Counted from the stretch's first letter, positions 1-11,174 are shown. The stretch: DNA of 64,000 nucleotides from Mesostigma viride (GCA_009746045.1 RPFO01000275.1:126001-190000); one strand, 5' to 3'. Translations and numbers: made by a program. Notes: generated by a model from the sequence alone, not told the origin.

Positions 1-2143
1 AAACGATGCGTGAGCCCACCCAGCCCTGCGTTGTCACACACGATGGGCTCCCCCAGGAGTGCCACGATTGTAGCCCAGTCCTCCCGCACCGCCTGATGTG
101 GGCTGTCACCCGCCACAACGTTCTCAAACAGATACGCAGGCGGATGGGGCTGACGCGACTGCAACAGTCCCACCACACGCAACAGTTCCCAGAACAGCGC
201 GCTACGCGGATCGGCTAGCCCCCGCCCTTGCCCTGCCTGGCTCAGGCCCTGGCACTCCCAACCCGCAATTACCAAGTCGATGGCATGATGCCTGCGCAAC
301 AACTGCTGCACCTGCACCTCACCGATGGCTCGGATATCTTGAGGACATTCCCCAAACGGGTCACGCCATGCTGATGGCGGAAACTGCGCGGGATACTCTC
401 GCGACAACACGCCACAGTGACTGAAGTACACCTGACGCGCCTTGTGCGATGGCTCTACCGCGATGAGTTTACGGCACACGCCGCCTGCGGCCAAAAAGCC
501 TGCAATGCCCCCTCCGATCCCCGCAAACAGTTCCAACACTACCGCACCCTTGGCAAAATCAGGGGCCTGCGGTAAGATTGCAGCAGAAAAATTACCTTGG
601 GCCTCCGAGACACCCGGTTGCAGCAAAGTGAGGCCATGGCTGGCCATCTGAGGAATGGTGATGACGGCTTCAGTTACCCGCTTGCGCATAGCCAGCTGCC
701 GCGTGGACGTCACAGCATCCAGCGACCACTGCGTGCGCATCTTGGCAATGCTCGCCGTTGGCTGGGGCAGCACCGTCCGATGCTTGTCCCACGCCGATGA
801 GCCCGCCGCCCGTACCTCCACCATGCTGACCTCCACCACGCCCGCAGCCGCGGAAGGGTTGAGGCGTGCAGCCCCGGCTGAAGAACTGAAGCATGAGACC
901 GGCACGCTGGCCCGCTTCAGGCCAGCCCCATCCCAATCAGGGATGTAAGATGCCTCCTCCGCCCTATAGTCCACCTGAACCATGGCGCGAGCAAGGACAT
1001 CCACCCCGAGTAGTGCGGAATATCCACACTTGTTGACCACCAGCGCATACGCGGACACGGTGGTCATGCTAGAGGCGCGCAACGGATTGAAAATCACGTT
1101 GACTTTAACCGCCGTCATAGCGTACGGCTTACTAGCCGGACCCTGCCAACCTGACACAGACACGGGGCTTTCCACTAAGCCACCGTTCTCGTAGGTCAGG
1201 TTCAGCATGGTGGCCAAGTCCGTGCTGATGACTAGCGGCTGAGCACCGCTATCAAGCTTGACTGCGCCAACCAACGGACATGTCACCATGTCGCTCCATA
1301 CATCTCCACAGGCTCCAACTGCTTGGAACGCCATGGACGGCTCACCATTGGGGTATGGAACCACCGTGGGAACCTGGGGGACTGCACTAGTGCGCTGCTG
1401 GCTACTTGTGCTGACCACTCCCGCTTGCACCACGGGCACTGCGGCTTCTACCGGCTGGCGCCCGTAGGTGACGGACTCAGAATTGCGCAAGGTGCGCACA
1501 TCATGCCCATCTGCGAACAACTGGATCTCGGACACAACCGACCCCAGCCACTCAACCCCCTTCTGCCCGAAGGTGTCGACCACCTGCCGTGCTGAAAACA
1601 TGGGTACGTCCACAATGAACGGCATTGGGTACACAGGCGCCAATCGCCTACGCTGCTCCAGCCCAGCAGGGTTCGCATGCTCAAAAGCAGATTGCACCCC
1701 AGCCAGCGGCATGGAAAAGGACGCGGGCAACTGCCCGGCAGGCAACATGGGTGCCTGCTGAAAAGAAAGCGGGCTGCGTGCCTGCTTGCCTTTGGTAGCC
1801 TCCGCAGCGTTGATCTCGACGTCACCCGGCATGGGCGCCCAGAATGGGTCCTCCCGGTACACCGTCTCGAATTGGTTGGGGGGCGCCGTCGCCTCCTCAC
1901 CATGCTTGATGGCAGCCACCTGGGCTTCCATCGAGTCGGTCTTGCCCGCCATCTCGGCGAAGTGGACCGTCTTGATGCCCGCGGCTGGACACTTGTTCAT
2001 CAGGTGCCACTTCGTGTCTGCCCCATGCGGCTTCGTGCAGCGGCTTGGACACTCGCGACTAAGGTGCCCATCCTTGTCGCAAAGGAAGCAGCCCGATTTG
2101 CGCGCATCCGTCCTAGTACCCGTCTGTGAGGACGTGCCCCCCC
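1..2143 (-). CDS. Retroelement pol frame: zinc knuckle, protease, cytosine-C5 DNA methyltransferase (partial)
   Basis: I translated this minus-strand frame codon by codon. It is open from the G-run at 2143 to the left edge, so the C-terminus lies outside the window. In order it contains a CX2CX4HX4C zinc knuckle (CFLCDKDGHLSREC, 2090-2049), a retropepsin-like protease with LDSGA at about 1256-1242 and the second motif ALLGVDVLA at about 1016-990, and a DNA (cytosine-5) methyltransferase. The methyltransferase shows motif I VLELFAGIGGG (536-507), an acidic motif II (LIAVEPS), motif IV around WECQGLSQAG with the catalytic Cys codon at 254-252, the DPRS segment, and motif VI ENV (125-117). The target-recognition domain and any reverse transcriptase would lie to the left. 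By family knowledge the enzyme methylates cytosine in DNA. Its fusion to gag and protease marks it as retroelement-borne, not a host gene. The usual motif IV proline is Glu here. Confidence 0.85.
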
Positions 2144-3835
2144 AGCTCGCGTCGGGGCGGCAGCGTCTTTGTTGCCGCCAGCGGCGTTACCCTGGGTTGC
2201 ATCATGCGATGAGGCGTTGCGAGACCCCCCTTGGTTCCTGCTAGCACCGTGGCCGCCTTGCGGGCGCGCTTGTCTTGTGGCAGACGACTCACCCGACTTG
2301 GCCTTGGTCAGCGCGTCGACCTTGGCCTGCAGCTCGGCCACCACCGTGCTTACCGAGATCCGGCCTTGCGCGTGTCGTCGCATCATGGCCCTGACCTCAA
2401 TGCACAGTGACCGCAATCGCCACGGCTGGCCGTTGGGCGGCGTGGGCAGCTCCATCTCCTTGGAGCCTAGCGCTTGCAGCCATTTCTGACACGCCAGCTT
2501 TTCGGACCAGTCCTCCACTTCGCCGGCGAACTCCATGAGGCGCTCGTAAGATTGCTCCGGGGTTTCACCCTCGGCTATCTTGAAACTGCGCCACTCACGC
2601 TCTGCCTTGATGGTCTCCACCGGGTATTCCTGGCGAAGGAGGCCCCACAGTTCCTCGGCAGGGTCGACACCATACATGATGTTGTCATAGTCGGGCTGGC
2701 CACGCCCGTCGAAGCCGAACCACACGTCCGTGTGACGCGTGTACAGCGAGACCTCTCTCCACTGCTCCACCAGCCTAGCCACTCGCCTCAGCGTAAGGCC
2801 GTGAAAGAAAAAATGCATGTTGTTCATCACAAACTCATGCATTACAGCGCCTTGCGTAGTCATGTATTGCAGATCAATCCATGACTTGTACGCGTTGTAG
2901 GCCTGCGCCAGCGTGGCCAGATTGCCGGTTGTGGAGAACTTCTCGCGCATGTCCACCCGTGGTAGGGTGGGCATCTTCGCGCCTTCCGGTATGAGGCGCA
3001 CCCTTTGCGGGTACTGCACCCCATCGGCATCCTCCGGCGGTCGCTGAGCTGCGCGTCCCTGCGCCAGCGTGCTTGGTCGTGCTGCCTCCCGTACTCGGAA
3101 AGCCAGCGGCGTGGTTATGTCCTCCATGGGCGGAATGCGCCCGATTGGCACACTTGACCACCGTGCAGTCGACCCGCCGGTCAGCGCCCCACCGCCTCGC
3201 CCAAACGGAATTGAGGCCCCGCCTGGCAGCATGCGTCCTGGTGCACCCCTGTGTGGGTCCATCGCGCGCGCCAGCCCTGCCCCGTTCTCCTCGTGCAATC
3301 CGTCTCGCGCTTGATCGAAAGGCAGGCGCCTGGGCGCCAGCGTATACTCGCCCCGTGGCTGACCATCCGCCTCACCAAGCAAGTCGTGTTGGGTTAGCGA
3401 CCCAGCCAAAACCCCCGGTTCCATCGAAGCCCTTCCCGCCGCATTACCTGAGGTTGGCGGCTGGTCCCGCTCCCTCGGCTCCGCGGCAACACCACTGGGG
3501 CCCGGCATCGATGCCTGCCCGTCCCATGGTGTGGACTGCAGATGACGACCCTCTACGGCCACCAATCTGTCGGTCACTTCCCGCATCTGCAGCGCCAATT
3601 GCTGCTGCAACTGTTGCGACTGTTGCTGCATCTGCGCTTGCATCTGCGCGAACAGCGCCACCATACTCAGCGGCGCTTCTTGGTCGCGACTCTCACCCAC
3701 TGCGGGTACGGCGGGAGGAATCCCGCCATTCGACCCCGGAGCGGACGTGTCGGCATCTGCTCTATTTGCATCTGCCATGGCTCGAGTCTGCGCTCGCGTC
3801 AGTGGCATGCACCAGCTGACCGATGGGCAAAACAA
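2000..3835 (-). CDS. Gag-like capsid polyprotein of the methyltransferase retroelement
   Basis: A 611-codon frame. The N-terminus is polar and includes a Gln-rich coiled-coil stretch (about residues 55-95) with repeated MQ and QQQ runs. Residues about 300-480 look like a retrotransposon gag core: many Trp, a helix-rich pattern and a PWRLRSLCIEV-type end. The last roughly 45 residues, after the G-run at 2143, are probably out of the functional frame, because the zinc knuckle lies in the -1 frame from there on. The product would form the virus-like particle. The ATG at 3835 is the first in frame; a second Met about 20 codons in, before ADANRADADT, is equally plausible. The assignment rests on position before knuckle and protease and on composition, not on strong sequence identity. 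Confidence 0.7.
   Translation of the reverse strand: MFCPSVSWCMPLTRAQTRAMADANRADADTSAPGSNGGIPPAVPAVGESRDQEAPLSMVALFAQMQAQMQQQSQQLQQQLALQMREVTDRLVAVEGRHLQSTPWDGQASMPGPSGVAAEPRERDQPPTSGNAAGRASMEPGVLAGSLTQHDLLGEADGQPRGEYTLAPRRLPFDQARDGLHEENGAGLARAMDPHRGAPGRMLPGGASIPFGRGGGALTGGSTARWSSVPIGRIPPMEDITTPLAFRVREAARPSTLAQGRAAQRPPEDADGVQYPQRVRLIPEGAKMPTLPRVDMREKFSTTGNLATLAQAYNAYKSWIDLQYMTTQGAVMHEFVMNNMHFFFHGLTLRRVARLVEQWREVSLYTRHTDVWFGFDGRGQPDYDNIMYGVDPAEELWGLLRQEYPVETIKAEREWRSFKIAEGETPEQSYERLMEFAGEVEDWSEKLACQKWLQALGSKEMELPTPPNGQPWRLRSLCIEVRAMMRRHAQGRISVSTVVAELQAKVDALTKAKSGESSATRQARPQGGHGASRNQGGSRNASSHDATQGNAAGGNKDAAAPTRAGGARPHRRVLGRMRANRAASFATRMGTLVASVQAAARSRMGQTRSGT
2137..2143 (-). promoter_or_regulatory. 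Putative -1 frameshift site (G7) between gag and pol frames
   Basis: On the minus strand the gag frame reads GCT GGG GGG GCA. The zinc-knuckle/protease/methyltransferase frame is reached by slipping back one base in this run. No other route joins the two long frames. A one-base homopolymer error in the assembly would look identical. Confidence 0.5.
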
Positions 3836-5125
3836 GAACCAACAAGCCTAGGTTTCGCTGAGAAGAAGCAACAACCAAAGGCTTTATAACAGGTGTCAAG
3901 GATAACGACTCGACTAGCCTGCCAGAAAAAGACAAGAGCCAGCAAATTCTGGCTAGTTCTATTTTCTTAAAATCTGTCTCAAGACACTTCCTTTACAAAC
4001 TGTCAGCCAGGCCGTTCCCTGTACTGCTGATGGTTGCTAAACACTAAAGCCAACGTCTTGGCTTCGAACAGAAGGAAGCAGACTACCGGGTAGTCTCTTC
4101 GAGTAAAGAAAGGAGGGCTCTCAGCCGAGGACAAGGAACTGTCCCTCGTGCCTGATAACCACCTTATTGCCTCCCCTGCTATAGAATAATGCTTTCAAAA
4201 CACATACTTTGCACAGTCTGATGATGAAGCCGCACATGCGGAGTTTATTGAGAAAGTTAATACAATTACAACACGTTGATAGTCTCAATATCGATGCACT
4301 CCATGCTCACGAGCCCGCAGTTAGGCAGCGCTCCATGACATGCTACCGGCCTTGCTCCCAAGGAAAGGGAGAAACACGAAGGCCACTAACGAGAGACTCG
4401 AAGAGACTACACGCTGCGTGAGAGTCCTCTTCGACTATGAACCAAACCATTCGTCATGCCACACGCATGACACACGCCACACTTGTCAGTCCAGCCAGGA
4501 ATGCCAAAACTATCTTGCTGCCTGAACCATGCGAATAGAAACCGCATTCCAGTTGCCGTCCTGGCTTTCTACCACACATGCCAACAAAAGCAGGAAGGCA
4601 TCCCGACAAATCTAAATTGCTACCCTGTTGCCGATCTCATCTCCTAGAGGCTCCGGCATTTCTGTCCCTGGGAATGTCCGACATTGAGTCACGTCCAGCA
4701 AGGTCGAAGCATAATATCCTTCAGACAATCTGCACGCTCACACCTTGCGTGTGAGTGGCCCAGCAAACATTGCGTCTAATCGTTCCTTTCTAGAAGAAAT
4801 CCCTTTTTAGGGCTGCCAGCGATTTCGCATTCATTCCAGCGATCTGGCTCCGCACCGCAAATTGTCCTTTTCCATTTTCTGTCCAGTCCTCATATAAACG
4901 TTGACCCGCTATTCTACACCACAAAGACACCTGGCCTGTCAATAGCCTCGGCGCTGTTGAAGTCCAGCAGTCCAGCTTCAGCTCCAGCTGTCCACTAACA
5001 CGCGTATGATCCTCTCGACGCTGCACACTTGTGCTGCCGTCCGCTCAAGTCAGTGCTGCGCGCCCAGCTGTGCCTGGCCCGGCGCGCGTGCACGTACACT
5101 TTCGTCCGCTCTTATGCTGCAAGTG
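3836..5125. other. Upstream region of the methyltransferase element (leader or LTR candidate)
   Basis: No convincing gene. On the minus strand it lies directly upstream of gag, so it should hold the leader, primer-binding site and 5' LTR, but only one copy is in the window and the ends cannot be fixed. A TATA-like stretch reads CGTTTATATG on the minus strand (4900-4891). Confidence 0.3.
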
Positions 5126-6160
5126 CTAGTGTCCCCCCCCGGTCACTAGCCTTTGTCGAAAATGCGTAGAAGACAAATTCCTTGCGCACGTCACCGGTCT
5201 TGTGCATAGTGGGCGCCCGGATGACATAGCGCGCGTCCGTGACACTTGTCCATCATCTTCGTCCAAATCACGGAGAGGCCTAGGCCCCCCATGTCCTCTA
5301 CTAGCTGTCCTTCCAGTATACCGGCTTCTTCCCCGCCGTCTGCCGGAGCTGGAGGTAGGTCGGGCCATAGCTCCCGTCGCCGTTGTTGCTGGGCCAGGGT
5401 CAAGTCGTCGTCCAGCGTGTAGGAGAGCCCCCCAAGCCGCTTGCGACACTTGCTCAAGGAACTCCGGCTTATCCGCCATAGTGTCAAAGGTGAGGAGAAG
5501 CGGGGGCGGTCCAGCCTCAGTATCCCGCGAGCGGGGAAGGCGGATCACCTTCGGCTTGACCTTACCGTCGAGAGCCATGGGGACAAGTGTGGCCGTGTTC
5601 TCAAACGCCTTGGCGAGGGACTCGGAGTTCGATCATGCACCTTCAAGCAGGGCGAAGTGCTTGACGATGACGTTGCGGCTGCGCTTGTCGAGCTTGACCT
5701 CCGTGAGCGTCTGCTGCTTGATTGAGCTGGGCGGCGAATGGCGATATGGCACAGGTGGTGGTGGTGCAGTGTGGTTTGAAGCAGCATGGCGGCCCAGGTC
5801 TGGGTGGGCCGGAGGGGCATTGCCGGCTGGGCCAGCCGGGGCTGGCCTGGCGGCAATGTCCTTCACCGCCTGGGCAGAGAGGCCCGCGGTATTTTGCAGG
5901 CACTCGATGGCGATGGCGTTGTCCTTGAGGCGCTGATCGATGTCGAGGAGCTGGGCAGTGATGGCGTCGGTGGTGGCTTTGGAGGTGGAGGCGATCGAGG
6001 AGGGTGGCGGTGGCGGTGGCGGTGGTGGAGAGAAGGGGGAGCAGCCTCGGCAGCCAGTGTGCCGCCGAGGGCTGCCACATCTGCAGCGAGGGGAGTCACG
6101 TGCTGGTTGAGGGCCTCCTTGAGGATTGACCGAATGGCGGCCTCGGTCAAGGTGGTGGTG
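5126..6160 (-). pseudogene. Degenerate LINE-like ORF1 fragment (nucleic-acid-binding protein)
   Basis: Several overlapping minus-strand frames read as one protein broken by frameshifts. The order is a segment starting MTEAAIRSILKEALNQH, a Pro-rich stretch, a helical segment (TTDAITAQLLDIDQRLKDN), a core around KRSRNVIVKHFAL, a piece with KPKVIRLPRSRD and LLLTFDTMADKPEFLEQV, then LDDDLTLAQQQRRREL and a Gly/Lys-rich end. This succession resembles the RRM and C-terminal parts of LINE-1-type ORF1 proteins. No reverse transcriptase follows to the left, where the methyltransferase element lies instead. The assignment is by eye; it could also be a decayed host gene. Confidence 0.4.
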
Positions 6161-7347
6161 AGGGCGGCGGGGGGCCAGAGCTCCTGGATGGAGCGTCCGA
6201 GGAGGTAGAAGTGGACGTATCAAGGAGAGGTTTTTTTGCAACGTCACCCACATCTGTTCGGTGCTGCCCCTTGGCACAAGCTCTACAAACAGGTCGTGGA
6301 CCGGCTGGATCGCATAGTATCTCCGCACATCTGAACCCTATGATGCCAGATCTCCTTTGCGGCCGTTCCGAGCTTGGCACTGGATTCGTTGTCCACATCG
6401 TCGCGTCGCTGCCGCAACACGATGTTTTCTGGCATCCGCGGGCTTTTGGTTCCCGCCGCACATTTGAAAGTGCTGTCCTCCGGCTTTTTGCCTTTGCACC
6501 ATGTGCAGTTCTTGGACGTTTGGAATCATGGCATGGCTAACGTGATGACTGACTAGCTAGACCTTTTCAGTGGTTTTCCATTTGCGGGTATTTCCTCGTA
6601 AATGGTGGGAGAGCGATCGCAGCAATGGTGCTCACCACTAGACACTCCCGGCCAGTTAGGCTCGAAACACACGCCCTGATCAAGCATGCTGTTTCCGGCC
6701 CCACCGTCTAGGTCATCTAGTCGCTCTACACGTAAGCCAGCCATAATTTCAATGCACAAGGATACACATTTCCATCACCATTCATCTTCATCATCCTGAA
6801 CGACTCGAACACGCGGACAAGATAACGGCAGGCTCGAGCTACCATGGTCCGGATTCTCCCGATTTCTGGCCTGCGCTGGTTGTCTCCTTGGTATCAAGGA
6901 GACAACCAGGAGGTGGAAGTGGACGTATTGCTGAAGGTGGGGACGGACGGCGCTGGTGATGTATTGGTGCGGGCGCCTCATAAGCCAGGATATTATAGAG
7001 GCGGCCCTGTTTGTAGAGCTGCTTGCACATTTCAATAAGCGAGGCGTGCGATCCCCAAAACACGAAACGTAGGATTTTGTCGTGGGTGAGCTTGTTGACA
7101 AAGCCGGGCTGGCTGGCGTCAAAGTCGACTTCTTCCCAGCTTGGCTCAGCAGGGCGACTGCGCGCTTGGGCTCAGGCGACGCTGCTGGCGAGGCGATCCC
7201 GGGGGGCAAGGCGACCTCTAGTGCTTGGCTAGTGGCACCGCTGCCTTCAGGGCCGGAGGGCAAAGCTGCAGCCGGAGCTGTAGACGTATTTTCAGGGCTC
7301 AGCACAGTCGTCACACTGCGTTGCGTAGAGGAGCGTTTGCTCGTCAT
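6161..7347 (-). pseudogene. Broken ORF, probably the N-terminal part of the same LINE-like ORF1
   Basis: Minus-strand frames here include a 190-codon frame beginning MTSKRSSTQRSV that is rich in Ser, Thr, Ala and Pro. A shifted frame contains EEVDFDASQPGFVNKL and KILRFVFWGSHASLIEMCKQ, which looks like a small folded segment. A Cys-containing stretch (CAEILCDPAGPRPVCRAC) lies nearer 6300. No single frame covers the region, so it is broken or spliced. I do not recognise a family. Its position upstream of the ORF1-like fragment and the same strand suggest one decayed element. Confidence 0.25.
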
Positions 7348-9590
7348 GATAGTGCGTGATAGCCTCGAAGCTATCGGGAAAATATAACAGAACGGGAAAA
7401 TATATCAGGGTGTGCGTCTTAGAAAGACGAAGCGATTGTGATATTCACAGCCGAATTTGGTGCCCAAACGTTGAAGTTATGAGCTCCGCCGTCAGCCATG
7501 GCTATACCTCGTGGCTCGTGTTGAGATGTGTGACAAACAACAGGAATGTGTGACAGACAAATTTATCTACACAGATATGATGCCTTGAATCCGAGGGGGC
7601 GCAGTCACTTGACTGATTTGATTTTGATAATCAAGCAGGGGAGGCCCTTCGCCTCAATTTCAGCCGTTTACTTCAATTTCCAATTTATACGGTTGTGTCA
7701 AGCCCTGCAGGGATGGTCATGCAAACTAGCTCATCAAAGGACTCACTCTAGATTACTATGAGCATGCGCTAACTTTGGTCGCCTAGTCGGCAAGCATTCA
7801 CGACCATGTTATTTGGGCACAGAAATTGCAGCCGCCGTAGCGCTCAGCTAGAATAAATAAGCTCCACATGCATTGGCAGAGTTCAAATGGGAACAAGGCC
7901 AATGACGTGTGCAGCGTGCGTTGAGCCAGGGCGGTTGACTTGCACCAGCAAAGCCTGCAATAAAAGCCCCATCCAACCACTGCCTTTTCTAGCCTAGAAT
8001 GCCCCTAAAGCCCCATGGATGAATGACTAGACAGAAGGCAGATAAACCCGAACCCCTTGGCTTCACCACAACTTGGTGCAACGATGGTAGTGTGATAATG
8101 CCTAAAACATGTCAATATGTGCCTGCGCGTTCTATTGGTTGGCATGCAAGTCTCGTAGTCCTTGCCTGTCGTACCCTTGCACGCCCTGCCTTTGCGCTGG
8201 TGCTCAATCTTATTCCCCGCACATGGAACGCCAGCTTGATGCCGTGTGCCCATCCATGCCCCATCTCATTCGACCGCTTCGGCGAGTAGACAAGATACTG
8301 TCCCAACTGGATGCCGCAAATGTGACAGCACACTATTTGGACTGTACTTGCTGCATGGGGTGCACTGCCTTAGCTCGACCACAGGGGCATGGCACCCACA
8401 CGGGCGCTGCACCTTCAGGATGATAGTGGCTGGAGCTGGCAGCGGCCTGCATGTGCCACCTGGCACAGGGCCTAATGCTGGTGCTCTCGATGGGCACAGG
8501 GCAGGGCAGCAGGGAACGCTAGCCATGCTGCCCCCCCAAAGGTCACGACGTGTCAACGGGCCGCCCGCAGCGCTCAGCAAGCACATACGGTTGCACCGCG
8601 ACAGTCCGCCTGTGCCACCGTTCCGTCCCCCCCTGCATTAACGTGGCCTGCCCCCACTTCCGGGGTGCATGCAGGCACACGAGGCAACCAAGCGGGGCAG
8701 GTGGTAGTCGAGCCAGCCGGAGGAGCTACGCAGCAACCGCTGGATGAGTCAGCATTAATGAACATCTGAGTTAGCATGAGGATCTGCCGCACCCACCTGG
8801 AAAGGAGGTGGCTAGCGCCACCCAGTCCCTGGCAGGCCATGTGTGCTAGCGGCAAAGCAGGGTAGGGGACCGTGCAGCCACACACCACCTCTTCCTTGCC
8901 AGGCGGCATCATGCATCCGCCCATGCCCCATCACCGCCTCGACCCCTCGCAGGCGCGCAGGGACACGCGCCCCGGCAGCAGTGTCTTGAGTTGGCGCATG
9001 CACCGCGCCTCCACCTTGCGCTGCAACGAGCCAACCTGCGGGAGCCATCACAAACCGCGGCATACATGACGACGGGTGGCCAGCAACACGATGTCAGGAC
9101 ACGCCAAAAGGGTACGCCAAAAGGGCCCGTGTGGCAGCCAGCGTCTTATGATGGGTAACAAAGTGGACTGGCAGATGGGGGAAGACCGCAACATGCCCAT
9201 GGGGCAGGAGGGGAGCGCGCCCAGAGCTGTGGTGCGGCTGTCCCATGTCCACAATGGCTACGAGAACCCTTTCACACGACGCATGGCCCCAACCGCACCG
9301 CTGAGCCCATACCACCGGAACACGTGCAAAGGTCACCGGTGGCTTCAACACCCTGGATGCTGCCCTACAGCACCTGCCTGAGCAGCAAGTGCAGGCCAAC
9401 TGCCTGCGGAGACACGCTCAAATCCTGACGCTACGTGCCAGGGTTGCAGTGGGTGGGTGGGGCTGCAAGTCCACCAACATGGGCCGTGTGGGAGCACAGG
9501 GGGGATGATGGTCGCGACCAATACTCTGTCTAGGCATGATGAAGAGCGACCACAAAAGCAAGCAACACACGTACGCACACAGGCACGCAC
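7348..9590. other. Intergenic, no supported gene
   Basis: Short overlapping frames only, none with recognisable motifs and none consistent over more than about 130 codons. It may contain downstream exons or the 3' untranslated region of the glycosyltransferase gene, since a good splice donor lies at 9710 on the minus strand, but I could not identify a partner exon. Confidence 0.4.
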
Positions 9591-11174
9591 TCACACATAA
9601 AGACGCAGCAGGGGAATGCAGGGGTGAGGAGGCGGGGGAGAACCGATAAGGAGCACCAGGAATGGCTGCGTGACGGGTGGTGCATGCTCCCTGCTGTGTG
9701 CGTGCCTCACCTCCTTCTCTTCGGTCGGTGGCCGCGGGTACAGCCCCCTGGTCACCGTCTCCTTAAACGCGCGCAGCTTGTCTGGGTCGTTCATGTTGGC
9801 GGTGAACTGCCGCCCCTCGATCGTGGGCTGCCAGCGCGCCTCGCGGTCGAACCCATCCCACTTGAACCCCGCGGCGTCCGCCGCAAACTGCACAAACCCG
9901 GTGGTGGAGAACCAGCGCTCGTAATAGAGCGCATCGGTGCTGGCCGCGTCCGCCACGATGCCGTCGTCGTCATGGTCACTGTAACCATACAGGGTCAGTT
10001 TGCCGCACAGGTTTAGCGCCACGTGCAGCGCGCGCATCGCTGAGGAAATCCGGCCACCGCCACCTGGCACCCTGTGGGCGGTCGAGTTGGCGAGGGCGCG
10101 CACCATCTCAGGGTAAGACAGCAGGTTGAGGCCACCCGCGCTGGGCATGAACGCCTCGTCTAAAGACAGTGATAGCTCGCTCCCCTCACGGAAGTTTGCG
10201 GCGGACCCGCTGGTCAGCCGCAGCGTCGTGCGTGCACCCACGCGCGCGTAGTTGCGATCACTCGTCGGCGCGTCGTCCACGCGCAGCACCACGTCGTGTG
10301 CGTCGATCTCCGCACCCAGGTCGCCGCACGCCTCGAGCCACTGGGAGCCGGCCACCAGTGCGCAGCGGCCGCCCAGCAGCGGCGCCACCGGGTCGTGGTC
10401 GGGCAGGTCCAGCGTGCGTGCCCAGTAGCGCAGCAGCTGGCGCTTGCAGCTGAGCACGTCGATGTTCTCGCACAGATCGTCACCGTACGTCGCCAGGTCG
10501 GTGTTCAGTGAGTCCATGCTCACCGCCCAGCGCGGCAGGGAGAAGGGGAGCAGGTTGCAGGGCAGAACCGGCGCAATCGGCTGGTCGCACGTGTCGCTGG
10601 CAGACCACGCGGCAGCGCAGAAACACCTGCCCATGGAGGTGCACTGGCCTCGTTTATTGCAACCAGACGGGCAGGCCTCGGCAGGGCCGGGCTTGTCCAT
10701 GGGACTACTCTCCTGGGAAACGCCATGGAGGGACCACACCGGCCCCGTCACTACAGGTTGGCTGTCCTCCGTTTCGATACCGGCGGCACCCACGTCCGCA
10801 GCGACGTGGCTCACCAGCTCGACCGTCTCCTGCTGGGAATAGCTCACCGAAACGTCTTCCAACCCCGTTTCCTGCTCCGACGAGTCGATGACTTGATCAC
10901 TTTCAGCAAATGAATGTATTTTAGACGGTCGGATTCGATGTCGCGGTGGGTCTGGCGACTTCGAAACGGCTTCACGCTGAGCTTGAAGCATAATAAGCCC
11001 GATTTTAGAAATGCCCGCGTCAGCGTCATCACTGTCGTCTGAACTGTGCATCATCCGCCTTCCAATGCGCTGTCCCATTGCCGTCTCCGAAGCTAACAGT
11101 CCCGTCGTCGGTGCTATCCATGATGGCGCTAATGCTAGGAGCAGGCAACACGCATGGAAGCTAAAATGCGTCAT
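9591..11174 (-). CDS. EGF-like module plus GT29 sialyltransferase-like glycosyltransferase
   Basis: A 527-codon frame. The N-terminus is a short hydrophobic signal or type II anchor (CCLLLALAPSWIA, residues about 9-21), expected for a Golgi enzyme. Residues about 167-200 form an EGF-like module (CPSGC, RGQC, GRCFC). The GT29 sialylmotif L starts near residue 271 (CALVAGSQWL, then EIDAHDVVLRVDDAP and VGARTTLRL) and sialylmotif S near residue 370 (PGGGGRISSAMRAL to LTLYGYS, about 395). A YYERW segment stands near motif III. GT29 enzymes transfer sialic acid or a related sugar from a CMP-activated donor; the substrate in an alga is unknown. The frame passes a good donor (GAAGGAG|GTGAGG, exon end 9711), so the last roughly 40 residues may be intronic read-through and a further exon could lie to the left. 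Promoter and start are unverified; 11174 is the first ATG. Confidence 0.75.
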   Translation of the reverse strand: MTHFSFHACCLLLALAPSWIAPTTGLLASETAMGQRIGRRMMHSSDDSDDADAGISKIGLIMLQAQREAVSKSPDPPRHRIRPSKIHSFAESDQVIDSSEQETGLEDVSVSYSQQETVELVSHVAADVGAAGIETEDSQPVVTGPVWSLHGVSQESSPMDKPGPAEACPSGCNKRGQCTSMGRCFCAAAWSASDTCDQPIAPVLPCNLLPFSLPRWAVSMDSLNTDLATYGDDLCENIDVLSCKRQLLRYWARTLDLPDHDPVAPLLGGRCALVAGSQWLEACGDLGAEIDAHDVVLRVDDAPTSDRNYARVGARTTLRLTSGSAANFREGSELSLSLDEAFMPSAGGLNLLSYPEMVRALANSTAHRVPGGGGRISSAMRALHVALNLCGKLTLYGYSDHDDDGIVADAASTDALYYERWFSTTGFVQFAADAAGFKWDGFDREARWQPTIEGRQFTANMNDPDKLRAFKETVTRGLYPRPPTEEKEVRHAHSREHAPPVTQPFLVLLIGSPPPPHPCIPLLRLYV

